NCBI GenBank assembly: GCA_019240405.1
Contig: JAFAYL010000017.1
Coordinates: 20,578 to 84,577, forward strand
Direction: 5' to 3'
DNA from: Acidobacteriaceae bacterium
GTDB lineage: Bacteria; Acidobacteriota; Terriglobia; Bryobacterales; Bryobacteraceae
Length of the DNA stretch: 64,000 nucleotides
Part shown: piece by piece, positions 61,478 to 64,000 of the stretch
Position numbering within the stretch: position 1 is the first letter of the stretch
How the letters are laid out: the number at the start of each line of letters is the position of its first letter
Made by a program: the position numbers and the translations under genes
The notes under the pieces: generated by a model
Databases searched by the model: none
Told to the model about the DNA's origin: nothing
Seen by the model: only the letters and a program-made list of their open reading frames with translations

Positions 61478-64000
61478 ATGCCTATTTCCGGCCAGCAGAT
61501 TTCCCATTACCGTGTCCTCGAAAAAGTTGGTGGCGGCGGCATGGGGGTTGTGTACAGGGCCGAGGATACGAAGCTGCGGCGAGTGGTCGCGCTCAAGTTT
61601 CTGCCTGATGAGTTGGGCGATGATCATCAGGCGCTGGAGCGGTTTCAGCGCGAGGCGCAAGCAGCCTCGGCCCTGAATCATCCGAACATCTGCACCATCC
61701 ACGACATCGACGAATGCGACGGACGGCCGATGATCGCGATGGAGTTGCTGGAGGGCAAGACTCTCAAGCACGTCATCGAAGGCAAGCCTCTTACATTAGA
61801 CCGGCTGCTGGATTACGCAATCCAGATCGCAGATGGCTTGGATGCAGCGCATTCGAAAGGGATCATTCATCGCGACATCAAGCCCGCGAATATCTTCATA
61901 ACCACTCGCGGGGTGGCGAAAATTCTGGATTTCGGCCTGGCGAAGCTGCAAGAGCCCGGCGCGCATCAACACGCACCTGACTCGGAAGCGGATGGTGACG
62001 CTTCCGCTCTGCTCACCGGCTGGCACGACGCCTACCCCCTGACAAATCCGGGCTCAACCGTTGGCACGGTTGCTTACATGTCGCCCGAGCAGGCCCGCGG
62101 CGAACAACTCGATCCCCGCACTGATCTGTTCAGTTTTGGCGCCGTGCTGTACGAGATGGCAGTCGGCCGTCCGGCAGCATCCGGCAATGCGACGGCCGTC
62201 ATCTTCGACGCAATCTTAAATAAACGGCCCACTCCACCCAGGCAATTGAATGCGAACCTGCCGGCCAAGCTCGAAGAGATTATCGACAAGGCGCTCGAAA
62301 AAGATCGCGACCTGCGTTATCAGCACGCCTCTGAAATCCGTACTGATCTGAAGCGTCTGAAGCGCGACGCTAGCTCCGGGCAGCTCGAGTCGCAGACCAC
62401 GTCGACGCCTGACGGCGCAGCAGGCCGCGCAATTCCGAAGGAGTCGAGTTCGGATTCCGTCATTGCCGCCGGTCTCATTAAGCGGCACAAATGGGCGCTG
62501 ATTGGAATCTCTTCAGTCGTAGTTGTACTTGCCGTGGTCGCATCTCTTGTTTTGTGGCGCGTTCTGCGGCGGCCCGTTGAAACCGCCCCGCCTGAGCTTA
62601 CTCAGAAACGCCTCACGTTTAACTCCAGTGACAGCCCGATCACCACTTTTGCCCTTTCGCCCGACGCCAAATATCTCGCTTTCGCCGATGTCGCCGGGAT
62701 TCACGTAAAGTTGTTCTCGAGCGGAGAAGAACGGCTGATCGCAACGCCTAAAGGAGTTTCCGCCAACGACTCCTGGGAGATAGACTCATGGTTCCCCGAT
62801 GGGACGACTTTGCTCGCCGATGTACACAGCGTTTTAGGAGGCGGACCAGCGAGCATCTGGACCGTCTCGCTACTTGGGCAGTCGCCGCGGAAGCTTAGGG
62901 AGAGCGCCGCGGGCTGGGAAGTCTCGCCGGACGGGACACGAATCGCCTTCAGTCCCTCCAAAACTCCCAACGAAGGATTTCGGGAACTATGGGTGATGGA
63001 CGACCAAGGAGCCAACGCCCGAAAGGTCCTCGCCCTGGGAGAACACGAACGGCTCGGCGCGGTGCATTGGTCTCCCGGTGGACAGCGCATTGCTTATAAA
63101 CCGGACGAGTCCTCCCCGGACGCAACATGGGTCGAAAGCTGCGACCTAAATGGGGCGAATTGCGCGGTAGCGATCCCGCGCGAAGCGGGCAATTGGTACG
63201 AAGATTTTTCCTGGCTCCCGAACGGACGGATCGATTACTTGCGCTACGAATCGCCTGGATCCGGTCTTTGGCAATGTGAGGTCGACAGTCGCACAGGAAA
63301 GCCCGTCGGTCAACCGAAACGCGTTACGCAATGGGTGGAATCGGAAGCTGCGGGCCTGAGTGCCAGCGCCGACGGAAAGCACTTAGCTGTTCTGCAGCAG
63401 ACGAGTCAACAACAAATCGAGATTGGACGACTAACTGCTGGAATAACTCGCATGAGTGTTCCCCAGCTGTTAGCCTGTTATGAAGCTGCGGGGTACCCTT
63501 CAGCCTGGACAGCGGACAGTAAGTTTGTATTGCTTACCGACAATCAGAGCGGCCAAATGGGTATTTTTCAGCAACCAATTGCCGGCGGAGCAGCGGAGCC
63601 CATACCCACGGGACCACTGAATGCGAACCTCCCGCGTCTCAGCCCGGATGGCGCATGGATCATTTACTGCGCCTTTCCGCGTGCGGCTCCTCACACCCCA
63701 ATGCGCTTGATGCGTATTCCGGTAAACGGCGGAATTCCTGAGTTTGTGCTGGAGACCCACAATTGGATTGACCATTGGTGTGGCCGCGCGCCGGCAGGCT
63801 GTGTGGTGATCGAGAGTACCCCGGATCGCAAATGGACAACCATCACCGCATTTGATCTCTTAAAAGGAAGGGGCAAAGTGCTGAGGACCATACCGAATTC
63901 GTCCAACGATACCCCGGGGGAAGCGCTGTCTCCCGATGGATCTACGTATGCCGCTGCAAGGAGAGCCGGAGAGGACACTCGCATTCAGTTATTTTCGCTA
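61478..64000 (+). CDS. Ser/Thr protein kinase with PD40-type C-terminal propeller, 3' end outside window
   Basis: The frame runs 841 codons from the ATG at 61478 to the window end without a stop. The Hanks-type kinase domain (about 10-290) has the glycine loop VGGGGMGVVYRAED, the ATP lysine K40 (VVALKFLPDEL), the catalytic loop IIHRDIKPANIF (D133) and ILDFGLAKL, plus GTVAYMSPEQARG. A membrane helix follows near 338-360 (WALIGISSVVVVLAVVASLV), then an extracytoplasmic beta-propeller (DSPITTFALSPDAKYLAFAD, GWEVSPDGTRIAFSPS, PRLSPDGAWIIYCAF). This layout is common in Acidobacteriota. The propeller may sense an external ligand. Divergent from the FHA-SpoIIE phosphatase. Confidence 0.92.
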   Translation, partial: MPISGQQISHYRVLEKVGGGGMGVVYRAEDTKLRRVVALKFLPDELGDDHQALERFQREAQAASALNHPNICTIHDIDECDGRPMIAMELLEGKTLKHVIEGKPLTLDRLLDYAIQIADGLDAAHSKGIIHRDIKPANIFITTRGVAKILDFGLAKLQEPGAHQHAPDSEADGDASALLTGWHDAYPLTNPGSTVGTVAYMSPEQARGEQLDPRTDLFSFGAVLYEMAVGRPAASGNATAVIFDAILNKRPTPPRQLNANLPAKLEEIIDKALEKDRDLRYQHASEIRTDLKRLKRDASSGQLESQTTSTPDGAAGRAIPKESSSDSVIAAGLIKRHKWALIGISSVVVVLAVVASLVLWRVLRRPVETAPPELTQKRLTFNSSDSPITTFALSPDAKYLAFADVAGIHVKLFSSGEERLIATPKGVSANDSWEIDSWFPDGTTLLADVHSVLGGGPASIWTVSLLGQSPRKLRESAAGWEVSPDGTRIAFSPSKTPNEGFRELWVMDDQGANARKVLALGEHERLGAVHWSPGGQRIAYKPDESSPDATWVESCDLNGANCAVAIPREAGNWYEDFSWLPNGRIDYLRYESPGSGLWQCEVDSRTGKPVGQPKRVTQWVESEAAGLSASADGKHLAVLQQTSQQQIEIGRLTAGITRMSVPQLLACYEAAGYPSAWTADSKFVLLTDNQSGQMGIFQQPIAGGAAEPIPTGPLNANLPRLSPDGAWIIYCAFPRAAPHTPMRLMRIPVNGGIPEFVLETHNWIDHWCGRAPAGCVVIESTPDRKWTTITAFDLLKGRGKVLRTIPNSSNDTPGEALSPDGSTYAAARRAGEDTRIQLFSL

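Noticed and set aside
61330..61608. Plus-strand frame of 92 codons over the kinase start
   Set aside because: It overlaps the kinase glycine loop in another frame; the kinase frame has the full set of Hanks motifs.
1..64000. CRISPR arrays, tRNA or rRNA genes, insertion sequences
   Set aside because: No regularly spaced direct repeats, no tRNA-like T-loop/anticodon arrangement, and no transposase motif or flanking inverted repeats were noticed on reading both strands; a covariance-model scan was not possible.

Overview
The window looks like a chromosomal segment of an Acidobacteriota (soil-type) genome of moderate GC content. This is inferred from gene content, not from a marker tree. The pointers are Oar-like TonB-dependent receptors with a carboxypeptidase-regulatory N-terminus, a Ser/Thr kinase fused to a PD40-type propeller, a type I 3-dehydroquinate dehydratase/shikimate dehydrogenase fusion, many secreted beta-propeller and phosphoesterase proteins, and a full hopanoid operon. 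No rRNA, tRNA, insertion sequence or CRISPR array was seen.

Layout. 1-7.5 kb: the 3' end of a TonB-dependent receptor, a frameshifted gene remnant, a BON-domain protein, a parvulin-type prolyl isomerase, a small HExxH protein, a TlpA-like lipoprotein overlapping a DsbD-alpha-like protein, and a Rieske/FAD reductase. 7.5-13.9 kb: a 55-residue minus-strand gene divergent from error-prone polymerase dnaE2, a small membrane protein, a PAS-PAS histidine kinase with a receiver-only regulator, and a conserved secreted protein. 13.9-28.6 kb: secreted and surface proteins, namely VOC and DinB-like proteins, a 1.1 kb-codon Oar-like receptor, two tandem PF04185 phosphoesterases, an S9 peptidase, an OmpA-family protein and a sortilin/YCF48-like propeller. 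28.7-39.4 kb: housekeeping genes rpsT, ggt, a sugar isomerase-like protein, asnS, rocF, proS, glyA, ubiX, a LOG protein and manA.

39.4-49.5 kb: a ten-gene minus-strand hopanoid operon in the order ispH, shc, a small membrane coiled-coil protein, hpnH, hpnA, hpnG, two zinc-dependent MDR dehydrogenases, hpnC, hpnD. It runs from isoprenoid precursor (IspH) through presqualene-type chemistry (HpnD, HpnC) and cyclisation (Shc) to side-chain addition (HpnH) and depurination (HpnG). hpnE is absent, and the two dehydrogenases directly after hpnG are good candidates for reducing ribosylhopane to a bacteriohopanepolyol. I regard this as the most interesting part of the window.

49.5-64 kb: a Lys/Glu-rich secreted protein, smc, an Fsr-type efflux pump, two thioredoxin-fold proteins, aroDE, a truncated RelE/Gp49-like toxin, a threonine aldolase of more GC-rich appearance, and a divergent pair made of an FHA-GAF-SpoIIE phosphatase and a Ser/Thr kinase that runs off the window edge.

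Several genes (BON protein, tlpA-like, dnaE2, the 13.25 kb protein, ggt) have a TANACT-type -10 box only 6-9 bases before the start codon and no Shine-Dalgarno sequence, which suggests leaderless or near-leaderless transcripts. All functional calls rest on reading motifs by eye. No database search was run.
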